Positions 61,787 to 64,000 of a stretch of 64,000 bases of DNA are shown in pieces. The notes beneath the pieces are model-generated. The model saw only the letters and a list, made by a program, of their open reading frames with translations, searched no databases and was not told the DNA's origin. Position numbers and translations under genes: made by a program. Within the stretch, counting starts at the first letter, position 1; each line of letters begins with the position of its first letter. The stretch is from Bradyrhizobium viridifuturi (GTDB taxonomy: Bacteria > Pseudomonadota > Alphaproteobacteria > Rhizobiales > Xanthobacteraceae). The stretch lies in NCBI RefSeq assembly GCF_001238275.1, contig NZ_LGTB01000008.1:1-64000 (forward strand), written 5' to 3'.

Positions 61787-64000
61787 ATGCAAGATCATAC
61801 GCCGTCCGCCTCCCTCGATAACGCTATCGCACTGCAAAAATACGGTGTCGGACAGCCCGTTCGACGAAAGGAGGACGACACCCTGGTGCGCGGCAAGGGC
61901 CGATACACCGACGATTTCTCCCTGCCCGGCCAGGCCATCTGCTGGATGGTGCGCTCCTCCCATGCCCACGGGCTGATCAAGGGGATCGACACCGAAGCCG
62001 CCAAGGCGATGCCGGGCGTGCTCGGGGTATGGACCGGCGCCGACCTCGCGGCCGCCGGCTACAAGCCGTTCACCTGCGGCCTGCCGCTGAAGAATCGCGA
62101 CGGCTCGCCGCTGCTGCAGACCAACCGCCCGGCGCTCGTCACCGACAAGGTGCGCTTCGTCGGCGATCCCGTCGCTTTCGTGGTCGCGGAGACCGCAGCT
62201 CAAGCGCGCGATGCCGCCGAGGCGGTCGGGGTCGACATCGAGCCGCTGCCGGCGGTGACGGATGCGGCGGAAGCGGCCAAGCCCGGCGCGCCGCAGCTCT
62301 ACGACAACATCCCCAACAACGTCGCGCTCGATTATCACTATGGCGACACCGCGAAGATCGAGGCGGCGTTCGCCGCCGCCGCACACGTCACCAAGCTCGA
62401 CATCGTCAACACCCGCGTCGCCGTGGTCTCGATGGAGCCGCGCGTCGCGCTCGCCCACTACGACAAGGCAACCGAGCGCTTCACGCTGCAGGTGCCGACC
62501 CAGGGCGTCTCCGGCAACAAGGCAATCCTGGCGCGCCTGCTCAACGTGCCCGCCGACAAGGTCCGCATCCTCACCGGCAATGTCGGCGGCTCGTTCGGGA
62601 TGAAGAACCTCAACTATCCCGAATACACCTGCATCGCGCATGCGGCGCGCGAGCTCGGCCGTCCCGTGAAGTGGCTCGACGAACGCTCGACCAGCTTCCT
62701 GTCCGACAGCCAGGGCCGCGCACAACTGATCCATGCCGAGCTCGCGCTCGACGCCGACGGCAAGTTCCTCGCGGTGCGCCTCTCCGGTTATGGCAATCTC
62801 GGCGCCTACATCACCGGCGTTGCGCCGGGCCCGCTGTCGCTCAACACTGGCAAGAACCTCGCCAGCGTCTATCGCACGCCGCTGCTTGGCGTCGACATCA
62901 AGACGGTCCTGACCAACACCACGCTGATGGGCGCCTATCGCGGCGCCGGCCGGCCCGAGGCCAATTACTACATGGAGCGGCTGATCGACGCCGCCGCCGA
63001 CGAGATGGGCATCAACCGCTTCACCTTGCGCAAGCGCAACTTCATCAAGCCGTCGCAGCTGCCATTCCCGGCGGCTTCCGGCGTCACCTACGACAGCGGC
63101 GATTTCGCCGGCGTGTTCCAGAAGGCGCTGGAAATTTCCGACTACGACAATTTCGCCAAGCGCAAGAAGGAGAGCAGGAAGAGCGGCAAGCTGCGTGGCA
63201 TCGCCGTCGGCTCCTATCTCGAGGTCACCGCGCCGCCCTCTGGCGAGCTCGGCAAGATCACCTTCGAGCCCGACGGCTCGGTGAAGCTCACCACCGGCAC
63301 GCTGGATTACGGCCAGGGCCACGCCACGCCGTTCGCCCAAGTGCTGTCCGAGCAACTCGGGGTGCCCTTCGAGAAGATCACGCTCGAACAGGGCGACAGC
63401 GATCTCGTGCGGTTCGGCAACGGCACCGGCGGCTCGCGCTCGATCACTGCGACGGGACAGGCGATCGTCGAGGCTTCCGCGCTCGTCGTCGAGAAGGGCA
63501 AGAAGGCCGCCGCACACATGCTGGAGGCCTCCGAGGCCGATATCGAGTTCGGCCAGGGCCGCTTCACCATTGCCGGCACCGACCGCTCGATCGGCATCAT
63601 GGAGCTCGCCGAGCGGATGCGCGCCGGCAAGATGCCGGAGGGCACACCTGAGACGCTCGACGTCGACCACGCCACCAAGGAAACCGCGTCGACCTTCCCG
63701 AACGGCTGCCACGTCGCCGAGGTCGAGATCGATCCCGACACCGGCGTGACACGGATCGTGCGCTACTCGGCGGTCAACGATTTCGGCGTCGTGGTCAATC
63801 CGATGATCGTCGCGGGCCAGTTGCATGGCGGCGTGGCGCAGGGCATCGGCCAGGCGCTGATGGAGGAAGTCAGCTACGACGCCTCCGGCCAGCCGATCAC
63901 CGGCTCGTTCATGGACTACGCCCTGCCGCGCGCCGGCGACGTGCCCGCGATGCAGGTCGGCGATCACCCCTCGCCGGCGAAGTCCAACCCGCTCGGTACC
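61787..64000 (+). CDS. CoxL-type molybdopterin-binding subunit (partial)
   Basis: The first 738 codons of a xanthine dehydrogenase-family molybdopterin subunit, open at the window end. It begins MQDHTPSASLDNAIALQKYGVGQPVRRKEDDTL, and the N-terminal domain runs RGKGRYTDDFSLPGQAICWMVRSSHAHG. The Mo-cofactor region includes TGNVGGSFGMKN and GAYRGAGRPEANYYMERLID. The AYRGAGR loop (residue 383 on) marks the type II CoxL-like group and not the AYXCSFR loop of true aerobic CO dehydrogenase. It probably oxidises an aldehyde or N-heterocycle. The FAD and iron-sulphur subunits are not upstream, so they should lie beyond 64000 or elsewhere. Confidence 0.93.
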   Translation, partial: MQDHTPSASLDNAIALQKYGVGQPVRRKEDDTLVRGKGRYTDDFSLPGQAICWMVRSSHAHGLIKGIDTEAAKAMPGVLGVWTGADLAAAGYKPFTCGLPLKNRDGSPLLQTNRPALVTDKVRFVGDPVAFVVAETAAQARDAAEAVGVDIEPLPAVTDAAEAAKPGAPQLYDNIPNNVALDYHYGDTAKIEAAFAAAAHVTKLDIVNTRVAVVSMEPRVALAHYDKATERFTLQVPTQGVSGNKAILARLLNVPADKVRILTGNVGGSFGMKNLNYPEYTCIAHAARELGRPVKWLDERSTSFLSDSQGRAQLIHAELALDADGKFLAVRLSGYGNLGAYITGVAPGPLSLNTGKNLASVYRTPLLGVDIKTVLTNTTLMGAYRGAGRPEANYYMERLIDAAADEMGINRFTLRKRNFIKPSQLPFPAASGVTYDSGDFAGVFQKALEISDYDNFAKRKKESRKSGKLRGIAVGSYLEVTAPPSGELGKITFEPDGSVKLTTGTLDYGQGHATPFAQVLSEQLGVPFEKITLEQGDSDLVRFGNGTGGSRSITATGQAIVEASALVVEKGKKAAAHMLEASEADIEFGQGRFTIAGTDRSIGIMELAERMRAGKMPEGTPETLDVDHATKETASTFPNGCHVAEVEIDPDTGVTRIVRYSAVNDFGVVVNPMIVAGQLHGGVAQGIGQALMEEVSYDASGQPITGSFMDYALPRAGDVPAMQVGDHPSPAKSNPLGT

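Noticed and set aside
61778..63967. A 729-codon open frame on the minus strand
   Set aside because: It lies wholly antisense to the clearly conserved CoxL-type gene, has low-complexity His/Arg/Leu-rich composition and no domain. Long antisense frames are common in high-GC DNA.

Overview
The window is high-GC DNA with dense, closely packed genes. Several gene families (a second BamA, OhrR/Ohr, DHCW-motif cupin, a CoxL-type molybdoenzyme, DUF1127, DUF899, DUF1993) and several classes of short palindromic repeat fit an alphaproteobacterium of the Bradyrhizobium/Nitrobacteraceae type. This assignment is inference from gene content and repeat style; no rRNA operon or other taxonomic marker is present. 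I found no phage, plasmid, transposase or CRISPR array.

Layout. 1-8250: small soluble enzymes (HD hydrolase, START-like protein, class III cyclase), a double winged-helix/helical-repeat regulator next to a beta-propeller protein, an MFS carrier, an aminoglycoside-phosphotransferase-like protein and a solitary ABC solute-binding protein. 8376-10911: a possible RNA-repair cassette with a leader containing two terminator-like hairpins, the RNA ligase gene rtcB, a hairpin directly after its stop codon, a tRNA-Cys(GCA) gene, a 14-bp tandem repeat that starts on the tRNA 3' end, and a P-loop NTPase. 10933-15754: a BamA outside the usual rseP-bamA-lpxD setting, divergent from an OmpR/EnvZ-type two-component pair. 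15812-17335: divergent ohrR/ohr with recognisable operators, then a cupin. 17397-33043: transporters, LysR regulators, a broken glutathionyl-hydroquinone reductase-like gene, a GNAT-MFS-M20 peptidase operon in which GNAT is fused to DUF1127, a MarR-GNAT regulator, a peptide deformylase-like protein that has lost metal ligands, and a serine hydrolase. 33330-45042: accessory oxidoreductase/hydrolase genes (SDRs, metallo-beta-lactamase-fold protein, GST/TetR pair, alpha/beta hydrolase, LuxR-type ATPase regulator), containing two copies of a structured repeat of about 370 bp. 45371-61577: the housekeeping backbone (guaA, RsmB-type methyltransferase, guaB, rlmE, Ppx/GppA) with regulator/transporter pairs between its members. 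61787-64000: the beginning of a CoxL-type molybdopterin subunit running off the end.

Sequence quality matters for reading this annotation. Seven genes, including the normally essential guaA, are each broken by an apparent loss of exactly one base while both halves still look conserved. This pattern fits residual deletion errors in the assembly at least as well as real pseudogenes. I annotate these loci as frameshifted but describe the intact product.

The most interesting material is the rtcB-tRNA-Cys-NTPase cassette, the repeat family with apparently compensatory stem changes, the metal-ligand-depleted deformylase-like protein, the DUF1127-GNAT fusion, and the operator pairs beside the ohr, TetR and LysR loci.
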